Of a stretch of DNA of 64,000 nt, positions 11,464 to 24,400 are shown piece after piece (position 1 is the first letter of the stretch; each line of letters begins with the position of its first letter). The translations under genes and the position numbers were made by a program. The stretch is from NCBI GenBank assembly GCA_032719365.1, contig CM064863.1, positions 24,251,137-24,315,136 of the forward strand, in the 5' to 3' direction. The DNA is from Prinsepia uniflora. Lineage: Eukaryota > Streptophyta > Magnoliopsida > Rosales > Rosaceae. The notes beneath the pieces were generated by a model. It was given only the letters and a program-made list of their open reading frames with translations. It ran no database searches and was not told the origin of the DNA.

Positions 11464-13678
11464 TTTACATTATTCAAGTTCGTAACCGTTTCATGAAATC
11501 ATATCCAACCACATTTATGGAAATCGGTGAAAATCCAGAAAATCTCGGTTTACGTGCAAATACGTAATTCACCGCGAAATGCGTGAAATCATTTTAAATT
11601 CACCGATATCCAAAGTAAATCATTTAATCATAATTATAACAATCATAAAACAGTTATGCATGCATCGAATTTATGAAACCAATGTCCACTCACAGACCGT
11701 TTAACCGAGCGCCTCGATACGCGTGCCATAGGCCTTCCCGGGCCACCTCACTATCACCGGGACTCCCAATCCTGTTCAAATCAATTTAGAGGATCACTAA
11801 CCTCATCATTAACATCCTATTCAAGTCCCGTAATTTTCCCGAATTTTTAAGTATTTTTAAATTGGATTTAAAACCTTCGGACATCCCGAACAATATCGAG
11901 ACGGTGTCCGATCGACACGAAACCAATCCCAAAATGTTCGTTACAATGTATAGGATAAAAGTCATGTTGACCTCACCTCGAGATTCGTGTCCACGCGCCG
12001 TCACGCGCTGCCGTGAGTGGCTGCGCGTGAAAGCCACGCGCCTGCTACAGTGACTGCTACAGTGTTCCTTCTTCACCCGAATGACTGGTAAACGGGTCTG
12101 ATTACCCGCGATCTGACCCGGCCAGAAACCTGTCAATTCCCACTTAATTTCATTAATTCAAACAGCTAAAAGGATCGTCCTGTGTCTAATTATGGTTCTG
12201 TAAACTTAATTACACCCATAAATCCTTAATCCAACAATTCTCTCGAAATCAAACTCACGGTCAAAACATTCGCAACTCACACAACCCATCCTGGTTTTCA
12301 AATTAAAAGGTACCGAAGCTTCGTATGACCTAACCAATCATTAATCCGTAACTAATTTCAGGAATTCTTACCCGTAGATGGTCGCCCTCAAGCTCCAAAT
12401 TCCCCAGAAACTGGAACCTGCGTTCATGGCCAAACCGTGATCGATACCCTTGCCAATCGATACGGTTGAGTTCGTAATGAACCCAGAAGAGTATTACAGC
12501 CCTTGGTTTCATCCAAAACACCACACATTTTAAATTCTGATTTTCCCTCAATTTTTCCAGATTTCTCCAATCTCTGTTTCTCTCCAATTCGACAGTCCTC
12601 ACTTGCCCAAAATGAATCCTCACGACTCACTCACAATTATTTAATCCAAATCAGTTGTTTAAAGCACCCCAAATCATTCTTCAATCCTCTGTGTAAAGGT
12701 TCCCGCACTGGCCCGAAACCATTAAACAAAACCAGTCCATGTTGTGCAATCAATTGCCAGCTCCCCACATGTGCGATCACACTTCAAAGCTGCTCCAAAA
12801 CGGTCCATTAATTGATAAACAACCCATGGGATCGATCGCACAAAGTATCCCACCCACGGCTGCTCGATCAAACAGTACCCACCGTGGGAAATTACAATTC
12901 TGCCCTTGTGCAGAAAATTACCAAAATGCCCCTCACGCATCCTGACCCGTAACTCGGTCATACGGACTCCAATTGATGCGTGCCGCCTGTCTACGAACTC
13001 AGGGCATCGAGACCTTCCTAACGGTCCTCGGTCCTCGGCCATCGGACCTCCCGATCAAAAAGTCAACATTTTCCCATACATCGTCCAAATTACGAAAATG
13101 CCCCTGGACTTCCGTACATCATAACTTTCACCACGAACGTCGGAATCGAACATGCCACCTGTCTATGAACTCGTGACGTCCCGAACTACGTCACGGTCAT
13201 CGGTCAAAGTCCATTTGACCATCCGAATTAAAAGTCAACGTTTTGCCCACGCCTAGGGGCAAAACGGTCATTTTGCACAATTCGTCCGAAATCGCTCAAC
13301 TAATCCCAGATTAGTAAATCACAATTAAATATTATTAAATCCCGATATTCGGGACGGGTCGTTACACCTTGTCTAAGACTATATCATATCTCTCACTCCT
13401 GGGCATGTGCTCCCTCTTGGAGTCATTCATCTCAAGCAGTGGATCATAACACTCCAGGATCATCTACGTCTGGAGGAGACTACTCATACGGGAAGGTATA
13501 TACATATAAGTGTGAAAACATACTTCTCTTTCAAATCATAGTTCAACTGGGTCTCATACTCGATTCATAATCCAGGATTCCTCGAATCCGATTCAAATCC
13601 AAATCTCACAGGGACTCAGCCTAAATTCACATCTCAATAAGGTCTTAAACCCGAATTCTCATTTCATAAACCAGAACT

Positions 13679-13970
13679 GGGACTCAAGCCCGATATCACA
13701 AATCAACTGGGCCTCAAGCCCGATACCATCAAACAACTGGGCCTCGAGCCCGATATCACAATCAACTAGGACTCAAGCTCGATACCTTACACCAATTGGG
13801 TCTCAAGCCTGGTATCATCAATCAACTGGGCTTCAAGCCCAATATCATAAATCAATTGGGCCTCAAGCCCGATCATATAAGCCAAATGAGCCTTCGGCCT
13901 GATGTCTCATTAAATCAAATGGACTCCAAGTCCGACAGTTTCCAAATCCAAATGGGTCTCATGCCAGGTT
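13679..13970 (+). repeat. Ten-unit 30-nt array of small inverted repeats in LTR H
   Basis: Units start near 13679, 13709, 13739, 13769, 13798, 13828, 13858, 13888, 13921 and 13954. The cores include GGGACTCAAGCCC, GGGCCTCAAGCCC, GGGCCTCGAGCCC, GGGTCTCAAGCCT, GGGCTTCAAGCCC and GGACTCCAAGTCC. Stem partners often change together (GGGC/GCCC versus GGAC/GTCC), while some units have mismatches. LTR A has a shorter version at 43027-43180. Confidence 0.85.
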
Positions 13971-15499
13971 CCACATTTCCAAATTCCAAAACCATTCCAT
14001 CAAATCATCATAAAAATACCAGCACGTATAAGCACAGTCTCAAACTATAAATCTCGAAATACGTGTAAATACGTGAATATTAAATATCAAAATCATGTTC
14101 ATCATAAATCACATATTTAAAACATATAAAACATTTATGCATGTATCGTATTTAGAAACCAAGGTCCACTCACATACCGTCCATGATGCGCCTCGATACA
14201 CGTGTCATAAGCCTCTTCCGGCTAAATCACCGTCATCGGGACTTACAAACCTATCCAAATCATACTATAGGGTTACTAACTACTTTAATAACCTTTTATT
14301 AAATCCCCTTATTTTTCCGAGATTTTTAAACGTATTTAACGTAAACCCTAAACCTTCGGACACTCAAAACTACCCCAAAACGGTGTCCGATCGACTCGAA
14401 ACCTGTCCCAAAATGTTCGTTACATCGAAAGGATGATTTCATACGCTGACCTCATCCCCAAACAGTGCCACATGGGCCCCCACACGCCGCCCAAAGGCGC
14501 CGCGCGTGGAGTTCAAGCGCCCAGCATAACTGTCTTCTTCCTCACGCAGAATCGGTCTGAATCGGTTCACTGGTTAGCCAGTCCAACCAAACCAGTGTGA
14601 CCGGTTTAGGGCCATATCTCCCTATTTCTTCATCCTTTTTCTTCCTTCTTTCCACCACTCTTCTCTAATTTGTCCTAGGAGTTGTTCTATGCAATCAAAT
14701 TGAAGAAAACAATCCTAAATCCTAATTGTTCCTTAAACCATTAAAGCCCAATATTTCCTCCCACGGTCCGAGCACCTCTAAGGGTCAAAAATACTTCCTA
14801 AGGACTTCATTTAGCTTTTAGGAACCTTAAAAATAGGTTTAGGGGACTAGTATGGGCTTACCTTGCCAGAAATTGGATTCGGTGGCTAGCCATCGAAAAC
14901 TCCTCACGGCTTTTCCACCACCGTGCTTGCACCACCATGGCCACCATCCGTCATCTCTCAACCTTCCCTCTCACTTTTCTGTTTACCCCATCAGCAGAGG
15001 ATGCAGGTTTGTGTGGGTTGGGATGGATTGTGGTGGTGTGTTTGTGTCTTGGGACCAGAAGAACGAAGAAGATGAATGAAACAGAGAAGGGGATGTTGCT
15101 GCATGTATCTGTGTTGCGTGAGCAATGGATGAGTGACACTTGTCACTCATCCATTGGGCCTGTCCCAAAATATCGGGGCCCACTTAATGACAAATGCCCA
15201 CCCGTCTTGTAGAACATGCAATAGTACCTCGAAACTTCCGTGACCCCCCAACTTTCCCGTCGAATGTCCGATTTCGACGTGCCACCTGTCTACGGACTTG
15301 TATCAACCCGATCTATGTAAAGGTCCTCGGTCCTTGTGCATTGGACCTCCCGGGTCAAAAGTAAACTTTTTAGCCTCATTCAATGGAAAAATCGTAATTT
15401 TACCCGGAATGTCCTATAATACTCGACTAATCCCCGATTAGCCTCATAATCCATAATTACTTCTTAATTAATCCATAAAATTAGGGATGGGTCGTTACA

Positions 15500-17490
15500 A
15501 ACTTCCCTCCTTAACTGACGTTAAAATGTCGGTTTGTAAGTCTCCCTCGAGACAAAATGTCGGTGTCTCACCTGCCACTCACTCTGACAGGTCAGTTATA
15601 CTAAACTGACGTCAAGTCAGCTTTTCAGCTGGATGGCCCTTCTCATCCGATAATCGAAGCTGACATCCTATTCAGCATCCGACCAGACAACCATCTTCTA
15701 TATCCTGTTATCATTAGCCATTCTTATTGCTCCTACTGAGCGATCTTTTATCCTCTGTCACTAGACGGTCTAGAACCGTAACCCACTATCCATAGACGTA
15801 CAACTTTTCTCTAAAACCCATTAAGTCCACGACAACGGTTATGACTAGTTGGAAAATCTCGACTCCACTGTGCTTTCGCTGTGCCACTCTAATCTCGACT
15901 CACTCTCAAATCCCCACATCGTAACTCGTGTCACTCAACGATCTATGCTGATATCTTGACTCATCTCGAGTCTCAAACTATCGTAATACTCATCCTGTCG
16001 AAACACATTCGACATCTCACCCATCCTGGGTGTATCTGGACCACATCAAATACTTGCTAGTAGAGGTAATCACATATATAATCGCTAAGGTTCCTCTGGC
16101 CCCACACAGCCTTGAGCTCTCGGCTCACATAATCACTGAACACTCTCAATCCACTCTGCTCGAGTGCACAGTATTCGACGTCTAGTCAACATCTTAGTAT
16201 GTCAGAACACATCTAATCATAATCCTCATCGAACTGTCACCATCGGATCCAACCTGATCACTAACTCATGTCCAACTAGGACTCTACACAGTCGAAAACA
16301 TTCATCCCTTTTGGTAACTCTCAACCTGACATACCGATTGAGCGTGGTCAATCCCATCGTCCAATGTCCACTACACACCAGTGCACCTCCATCATATCAA
16401 TCATCAAGGCACTACCCAACCTGCTCAAGGACTGCACTCTGGCAACGTCCAACCACGTACCAGTCCTCACTCCGAACACGGTCTTGATACTCAACCGTTC
16501 GTCACGGGTTAGCCTTAATCCATCACAATCTCTATCCTCATATTCACTCAAGGCATCGGCTATTCATCTCTTCCTGATCGACATCCACACATCGTCCTCG
16601 TCTCATATTTATTTACATATCCAACCTCTGTCTTGTCATCTCACTAACTATCCCAAAAGATTCTTCAACTGTCATACAATACGATTCTCCCCAATGACGA
16701 CCAGACCTCGGTCTACTCGATTCACGGTCGCCACAATCATCCCAGTCATCACAATCCGCTAGATCGTCACCACACTACTCGATCCAAACTCGTCTCGATC
16801 CTCCTAGGATCCACTATCAGCTCTCACAGTCAACGTAACATGACCCATAATTCCAACATGGGCTACTACCTCAGACACTCACTTGTCACTTTCGGTGACG
16901 TTAAACACCATCTACCCTTCAAGTTATTCAAATTTGACTCACAGTCTAGGTGTTCAGTTCTTACACCTTCTTTGAACCCTTTGACTATCATATCACTCAT
17001 TATTTACCCACATAAGGAAAGTCAAAGATGATGACATCAAAGTTCATCCGATGTTAACTTGCGGCACCAAGCACCACCTGCAAAAGCACGCACTCTTCTC
17101 CTCATCTCAATCACAATTTTTCTTGATTTCGAAGTTCCAACCACGTTGGAAGCATGCTCAAGTTTTCCAATTACTGAGCTTACTCTCTACACGAGCATCC
17201 TTGTGTCCTATAAGCAAACGGGTGTCAAGTTCACCTTGGACTCACCCTGGTGATTCTGTCTCAACAATCAGATTTCTCCTCAACTAAACTTATATCAAAC
17301 TTAGGAAGTATGGTCGCCCATAGTCGGCCCAAAACCATTTCCCACTAGACTCTCAAGTCCTCAACTCACTTAGACAACATCCACTTATATGTCCCGTAAA
17401 CCGTCTAACACTCAACTTGCCTGTCAGATTATACCATTTATGTAGGTACATTCATTCCAATTGGAATTTACTCGACTCAAGGTTAAACCT
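15500..17490 (-). mobile_element. Non-coding internal region of minus-strand element H
   Basis: The left edge is the minus-strand purine tract next to the LTR at 15499. Read on the minus strand the region is rich in G and T, like the internal region at 1-2981, and I find no retroviral-type domain. The right limit is not sharp: it fades into the next element between about 17300 and 17500, and no 5' LTR is present, so the element is truncated there. Confidence 0.55.
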
Positions 17491-18078
17491 TGTATATCTC
17501 CCGTATACTGTTTATGGATATGCTTTGAGATATGGATATGCTTTGAGAACGTCGACATTACTAATATTACTAATAGTCACGATGAATCATGATGAGGTTA
17601 ATGACTATATAGATGATGATATGTTAATAACAAGTTTTACAGGAAATTTGGTTTATGGTACACTAGATCATTACCGAGTTTTGGGAAATAGTTTGATACT
17701 CGCTGTGTCATGTTTATATTATTTTGGTAATGATTTAATGGAATTGGAATTTTAATATGAGTCCTAGATGATCTTCAAGTATATTTCAATGATAAGTTTC
17801 GTAAAGTTGTGATTGCGTTGTGTTTGGGCTTAGGCCTGAGGTTTTGATTATGATTTTGAGTTATGATATGGATATGTAATTCCTCGATATTTGTGATATG
17901 CAAAATGTCATGATGATTGTTATTGTCCATCAAAGATGAGTCTGTGTTGCTCAGGACACATGGTATGTGACGTAAGTATGCAATTTAAGGTTTGTAATGT
18001 GAATTGTGTTGAGTACCGAGGTTAAGTTTGGGTTCGATTTTAAAATTTCAAGGATGGAATTTTTTAAGGGGGAGAGAT
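17490..18078 (+). mobile_element. 3' internal end of a truncated gypsy-type element (J)
   Basis: This AT-rich plus-strand spacer ends in a purine tract (aagggggagaga, 18066-18077) directly before an LTR start. No coding domain is left. A short direct duplication (about 18 bp, atatggatatgctttgag) lies near 17517-17550. The left side is cut by element H, so the precise start is uncertain. Confidence 0.5.
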
Positions 18079-18690
18079 TGTAACATCTCGGATATTCGAG
18101 GAAACGAAAATTTGGAAAAATGGAGTAAAAAAGACGATTTTGCCCTTATAAAAATCAAATAGTTGACTTTTTGGTATGAACCTTTTTTGAGAATTTCGAG
18201 AAGATCGTTATGAAGATTCCGGTCTTCTGAGTACTTAGACAGACGACATGTCAAAAATAGAGTTTGAATTGTGTTGATATAGGTCCAAAACAGTTAAGGG
18301 CATTTTGGTAATTTTACATATTAACATATGAATCACATGTTAAATTCTAGAAACATATTTAATATTCTTTGTACATGTACCAACCGACCTATACAAGTAT
18401 ATACATATGTATATAAGTGTGTGTTTAAGGAGGTCGCGGGGGGGAGGTAGGCTAAAAATGAGGGAAGGAGGGAAGGATGGGGTTACCGGCCGAACCCCAT
18501 GAAAAGGCGTGGGTGTGAGAGTTTGAGATGGAGTTAGGGAGGAACAGCCGAGGAAATGACTGAGAGATGAGAGGAAAAATATCTTGAGAGAAAAAAGAAC
18601 GTTATGGTGAAGATTGGAGGATGAAAATCCTTGAAGTATGGGAAACCCAAATTTCCCCTACGGATCCTATTTATGGGGTTCGTGTTTGAG
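18079..18690 (+). repeat. Truncated 3' LTR of element J
   Basis: TGTAACATCTCGG starts the LTR after the purine tract. It includes the 'gttgactttttgg' and 'gggcattttggtaatttt' type blocks seen at the 5' end of the other gypsy LTRs here. The 3' end is missing: sequence passes into the foldback element at about 18690 with no CA end or target-site duplication visible. Confidence 0.65.
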
Positions 18691-19080
18691 GGCTAGAAAT
18701 TAGCTCAAATTTACGGACCCTTATTGACTATCGGCTCACGGATAGTCATTCCGACTACCAGTTCACTGACACTTTCTGGCCACCGTCGTATGGATAGTCA
18801 TCTCAACTACCAACATACATATAATCATCCTGACCACCAGCTCATAGACAATCATTCTAACTACCGGTTCATGGATAGTTTCCGGCCACCGTCTAACGGA
18901 TAGCCATCCCGACTACCAACATACATAAGGTTACCGTCTAATTTTTTGCCAAGAACTGGTCCATGGAATGACTATCCGTGAGCCGATAGTCAATAAGGGT
19001 CCATGGAGAAAATACAATTCGGTGACTTTTTAAAGCTGTTTTTTTTTTTGGTTGGTAAATTTGAGCTAATTTTAGTAAGG
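18690..19080. mobile_element. Foldback or MITE-like element next to a splice acceptor
   Basis: Two perfect 38-bp inverted arms lie at 18715-18752 and 18965-19002. A second inverted pair (tagctcaaatttac, 18701-18714, against gtaaatttgagcta, 19055-19068) lies further out; the right arm has about 52 extra bases, including a poly-T run, between the two pairs. The centre holds a tandem duplication of about 103 bp built from cat-t/c-c-gactacca motifs. There is no coding capacity, and the target-site duplication is unclear. It ends about 15 bp before exon 1 of the peptidase gene. Confidence 0.7.
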
Positions 19081-19094
19081 GTTATATTTTACAG

Positions 19095-21408
19095 GTTACA
19101 TATATGAATGTTATTTCACCTCTAGCAGAATTAGAAGTGCAACAGTTTCCTCTTGTCCAGTCTTGTGTGTTTCCAAAGATGGTATCCACTTCGGATGCTG
19201 TCCAAAAAGCAAGCACCGAAGCCGAACGGAGAATAGACATCCATGTTCAGGCTTGCAGGTATAATATGATTCTAGGGTGATGATCTCTAGTTCTGAAGTA
19301 AATTGAATTTTGTATGGAGTATTATTGGCTTCAACATATATCTGACGTGCAATGACATTAACTGAACTAGAAAGTCATATAGAGGGTTGGTTAAGAAGTG
19401 TGGAAATGAAATAACACATTTTTTTCCTGCAAACTAAACAGAAATCGTGAAGATGTATACCATGTCGTGAAAGCTTTTGCTTCTAAAGGGGAGTGGGTGA
19501 ATACTGAAGTAAAGCACTATACTCAGGCCTTGGTAAGAAGTGTGGATTATTTCTTTTATCCATCTATGGCATTACCTGACAATTTTGTAGCTTTATCGGT
19601 GGGTATATGTCTGTTATTGTGATATTGTTGCTTGCAGCTCTATTTTTTTTAATATGTAAAAAGAAAATGCTGGATGTTAATTCTTTCCCAATCAGTGACA
19701 GATGAGAGACTTTGAACGCAATGGGTTGAATCTTACTTTAACTAAGAGAGAGGAAATGCAGCGTGTGAAAGTCCAAATTGATGAGTTAAGCTTGCAATAT
19801 ATCCAAAATCTAACTGAGGATAGTACTTTCCTTCTTTTCTCTGAAACTGAGTTGGCTGGGTTACCGCCAGAGTTTCTTAAGGTATAGTATTTTTACCTTC
19901 TGTATTTTCTTTTTTGCGGCATTTACGGATAAACTTTCGGACTTGTTATTCGTTGTAGCCACTGAATGGCTCATGAATAAAACCTTACATTATTCCAGAT
20001 GTAAAGTGTGTTGGACTGGGTTCTGATGAACGTTACATCATGGAGCTAATGTAGGGTGTAGGAGATAAAAAGTGAGATTTAATTGCTATATTAGCTTTTG
20101 TTTTTTATTTTTATTACTCTTTTAATGTAAAAAGGGAACATTTTCTACATTAATATTGACCAATATCTTTTATTAAAGTTTAGTAATAGTAGAAAGTATG
20201 AGATGTATTTTTTGTCAATATTAACTCAAAGTTTGATCCTATTGTTGCTTTTTCACTGATAATGATTATGTCAAGACCCAAAAACTTGTTTATTGGCATG
20301 CAGACAGGGTTTCTAAAAATAAAGGATTGGTAAAAAGAAAAAAAAAAAGAGATATAAACACATAAGCAGCTGTGGAAAACCATTAGGCATAGGATAAGTT
20401 AAATCTCTTTCCATATCCTCGAGAGACCCATTTTTACGGGAAAAGACCTTATGTATAAAGTTATTTATCTTTTTCGCCAACTACATTTATAATTTTGTTC
20501 AAATAAACAAACACAGATGGTAGTTAGTAAAATGTGAATAAGGTGGTTATTATTGATGTATGTTGTCTCTGATTAATTCACTAAAAATTATATAATATTG
20601 TGTTTTTCATGTGTAGAGCTTAGGGAAAACTGCAGATGGTAAATTCAAGGTGATCCTGAAAAGTCATCATGTGACAGCGGTACTTGAACTTTGTGAGGTA
20701 TAATATGTTGAGTTCATATCAAAAGAATTTCTTTTCCTGGAATTTTTCCTCAAATGTCAGTGTCAATTTTTCCACACCGACATTTAGTTTATTGTGTTTT
20801 TTGATAATTCCAGAATCATTATTAATGTCAAAATTCATTTTGAGCATTCGAAGGTTGGAAGAACAAGGAGGATGGTAGCAATGGCATATGGAAAGAGGTG
20901 TGGAGAAGTAAATCTTTCTATCTTAGAAGACTTGGTAATTTTCTTCCTATGATAATTTTTTCTCCCAATCAGATAATCAGTCTTAAACCCACCAGAGTCT
21001 CGTAGATATAAAGAAATTTAATCAAATGGCTGGTCATAAATTTGACTCCTAATTGCTTAATTTTTTAAAGGCATTTTAGAAGTTCATTTTTCTTTTGACT
21101 CCCAAAAGAAAATATAGTTTTTTGAAATTTTGTCATTTTAATAGTTGAAATGTTTTTTTTTTAAAATTACAAAACTTAACAGCTATATTCTTATTGGGCC
21201 GTTATGTGATAAGTTTTCGATTTACGATTCACTTGCTTTCTCTCCATATATATCTCACTATGTCAAGTTTTGAGTTATGATGAATATATGCAACTGACTC
21301 ATTTTTTTGGTTTAGGTCCAAATGCGCCATAAATTTGCGCGGTTACTTGGCTATTCAAGTTATGCTGACTATGCAGTTAATCTTAGAATGGCGAAGACAC
21401 CCTCCAAG
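19095..21408 (+). CDS. Peptidase gene, exons 1-6 (visible numbering)
   Basis: These six exons encode the N-terminal helical domain that covers the active-site channel in M3 peptidases, for example the segments MNVISPLAELE, RDFERNGLNLTLTKREE and VAMAYGKRCGE. Phases agree across all junctions; exon 1 ends with two bases of an Arg codon completed in exon 2. Introns 1-5 are short (82-735 bp). Exon 1 opens with a splice acceptor (tattttacag, ending 19094), so it is internal and not the start of the gene. No upstream exon could be found to its left. Confidence 0.88.
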
Positions 21409-24400
21409 GTTTGTATGATTTTACATTTTTCCGAATCACAGTCTCAATCTCCTTGATTAGCTAGTCTAAGATCAACGAAATCTTCCTGATTCCTTATTGT
21501 ATATATAGAATTCCTTCCTTGTTTTGTTGGACTATTATTACCTTCCTAGTTTAGTTGGACTATTATTACCTTCTTAGTTAGTTCTTCTAAGGCTTGTACA
21601 ATTAGGGTACCACTGTTGTAAATCATTTATTTGAATATACAAGAAAATTTTTCATACCTCTTATGGTATCAGAGCCTTAAGATTCCCCCCTACTTTACCT
21701 TCAATGGTTGCACAAACCATCATCCCTGCCAATCCCATCCTACCAACCATTGATACCAACCATAACCCAGCCTCTCTCATCACCATCAACGTTGTTGCTT
21801 AGCTTCCTGTTAAGCTCACTACCACAAACTTCTTCTCCTAGCGTGCTCAGTTCAACGCCCTCCTCATCGGCTATGACCTTATGGGGTACGTGTGGATGGA
21901 ACACATCCCTGCCCACCTGTAACCAACACACTGCTACGTGCCTTCTGGATCCGTTAGGACCAGATCCTCCTACATGCCATCTTGGCATCTGTCTCCTCTC
22001 AGGTAATCACCCTAATTGTTGCTGCCAAGGCCTTAGCAGCCGTTTAAGAGCATCTTACTCGCCTCTATGCGAGCATTGCTAGAGCCCATGTTCTTGGCCT
22101 CAAGGATCGTGTTAAAATGGTATGAATTTTTGTATATTCAATTGCTTAGTTAACTTACATCAGAGAAGTACTGTTTCTAATGGAGACTTAAGTAGGAAAT
22201 ACATCTTTAGGCTAGGAAAGAAATCGTAGACCTAACTAGGTAAGTACCTACATAGATTTATGTACAGTTTAGGAAGGAATCAGAATGATTCCATTAACTA
22301 ATGATACCAGAGAATCAAGGAGATTGATCCTCAATCTTCGGATTCTGGTGGATCGTTATCACGCCCTTGCAAGCCGGTGGTGTCATCGACGACACTGATC
22401 TTGGAGCGGAAGAGCAGGAAGTGCGGGTGCGAGAGCGGCTTGGTGAGTGCATGAGCTAGCTGATCGTCAATGGACACACGGTGGACATGAAGGAGACCAC
22501 GAGTGACATGGTCATGGATGAACTGAAAATCTATGTCCACGTGTTTCATCCTGGAACGATGGGCAGGGTTTGCACAGTAGAAGGTAGTCCCTATGTTGTC
22601 GTAAGAGATGGTAGGCTTGCCTGTGACCTGGAGACCAAGCTCTCGCATGAGAGACTGGACCTAGAGAAGTTTAGCAGTGGTGGAGGCGACAACACGGTAC
22701 TCCGCCTCTGTGGAGGAGCGAGAGACAGACCGTTGCTTGTGTGAGCTCCAAGAAACTAAGTTACCACCTAGATAAACTAGGTAGGCAGTAGTGGATTTGT
22801 GGTCGTCTTGGTCACCAGCCCAATCAGCGTCTGAAAAGGCAGTGAAGGTGTGGGCGACAACATAGAGATGGTTGGTGGCGGTGCGGTGAAGGTGGAGGCC
22901 AAAGAGGAGCGTGCCCTTGAGGTAGCGAAGGACACGCTTCAGCGCCTGCCAGTGGAGATCCGTTGGGGTATGCATGAACTGGGAAAGGTGGTTGACAACA
23001 TAGGAAACAACTGGTCTGGTGAGGTTGAGATATTGTAGGCTGCCCACGACACGATGGAAGATGGTGGCATCAATTTGGGGGGGATGTCCTGGAGGTACTG
23101 ATGCTGGGACAGAAACAGGCTTTTCGTGGTTGGGAGGACCTCCACGCCAAGGAAGTAGTTCAGAGGGCCTAGATCGTTGGTCGAGAACCGGTTGGCCAAG
23201 GTGTTGGTGAACCTCGAGATGAGAAATGGATCACTGCCTGTAACAATGAGGTCGTCAACATAAACTAGAAAATAAATGAGGTGAGAACCTTGCCTGAGAA
23301 GGAAGATGGAAGCATCGGACAGGGCGTTGACAAAGCCCTGGGCCAGAAGAAAGGAGTAGAGCTCCTGGTACCAGGCCCGTGGGGCCTGGTTGAGGTCGTA
23401 GAGGGCTTTCTTGAGCTGGCAGACATAGGTGGGAGTGTGGGGGTCCACAAACCCAGTAGGTTTGTTAGACCCTCAGGATCCAATCAGATCAGAATAGATG
23501 CCATATGATTTACATGTATCTTCTAGGATCCTAGGATCTTCCTATTTAGGTAGTTTATACTATCCTGTCAATTCCTATACTTTAGGAGCAAGCTAACCAT
23601 CGTACATATTAGGAAGTCTTTACTGTATATAAGGCACCTATCTTATCAATGAAATCTAAGCTTAAAAGCATACCTGTTTGTGCAGTCTTACATGGTATCA
23701 GTCGCCTCTTAGCCTATTGCTGTTCCTCTTCGATCCTTCTAGCCTTCCTTCTATTCTGTTCCTTGTTCCCATCATCTTCCTCATCTCCTAATGTCTCCCT
23801 CTGATGTTTCCTCTCTTGAAGCAGCCCTGCCCAACGTCTCCCATGTTCTCACCGTCAAACTTGACCGGACTAACTACCCTCTTTGGTTGGCCCAAATCCT
23901 CTCTGTCCTTCGCAGCCATCGACTCCTCTGTTTTGTCGATGGATCTTCTTCCTGTCCACCTCAGTTTCTTGCCCCTGACAAGGACGCTGTCAACTCCACC
24001 CCTATGGAGAACCCTGAGTACGCTGCTTGGACTCAGTGTGACCAACTGGTGCTGTCCTGGATCAACGGTTCTCTTCACCACACCGTTTTATCCACGGTCA
24101 CCAACTTCACCACTGCTCGAGCAACCTGGTTGGCTCTTGAGAATCGCTTTGTCTCTCGAAACCAAAATCGCCTGTTGCAACTTCGCAACGAGTTGTTTCG
24201 CACCCTCCGTGGTGATCTTTCCATCACTGACTATCTGGACAACGTCAACTCCATTGCCAACTCTCTGGCTCTCTCTGGTTCTCCCCTGTCCGATTCAGAC
24301 CTTATTACAATCATCATGTCCAATGTTGGGCCTGTTTATGAAAACACAGTGGCCTCTGCTCAAGCCCGTGACAAACCCATATCTTATGCCGACTTGGAGG

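Larger units (their letters stand above)
10400..13366 (-). repeat. Solo LTR I nested in LTR H
   Basis: This 2967-bp minus-strand LTR is bounded by TGACACGACCC on the left and GTCGTTACA on the right, with identical 5-bp flanks CCTTG at 10395-10399 and 13367-13371. No internal sequence remains, as expected from recombination between two LTRs. Its 5' end (right side) is of the TGTAACGACC type, while its 3' half (left, about 10400-11290) resembles the TGTAACACCC family of element V, so it looks like a mosaic. Confidence 0.9.
9753..15499 (-). repeat. 3' LTR of minus-strand element H, split by a solo LTR
   Basis: On the minus strand it begins TGTAACGACCCATCCC at 15499, directly after a purine tract (ttaaggagggaagtt, read on the minus strand), and ends TCCTATCA at 9753. 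The two halves are 9753-10399 and 13367-15499, together about 2.8 kb, with solo LTR I inserted between them. The right half carries a regular 30-nt array of small inverted repeats (13679-13970). A GC-rich core with CACGCC/GCGCGTG motifs lies near 14480-14515. Confidence 0.85.

Noticed and set aside
13679..13970. CRISPR-like array because of the 30-nt period
   Set aside because: The units are contiguous degenerate tandem repeats without unique spacers, in a plant LTR.
16164..17287. Several plus-strand open frames of 60-132 codons
   Set aside because: Overlapping, Ser/Thr/His-rich frames of a C/A-rich strand, without domain or codon pattern; they are the antisense of a G/T-rich retroelement interior.
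17490..18690. Upstream exon of the peptidase gene
   Set aside because: No frame with peptidase similarity and fitting splice sites was found; the sequence ends in a purine tract and an LTR start.
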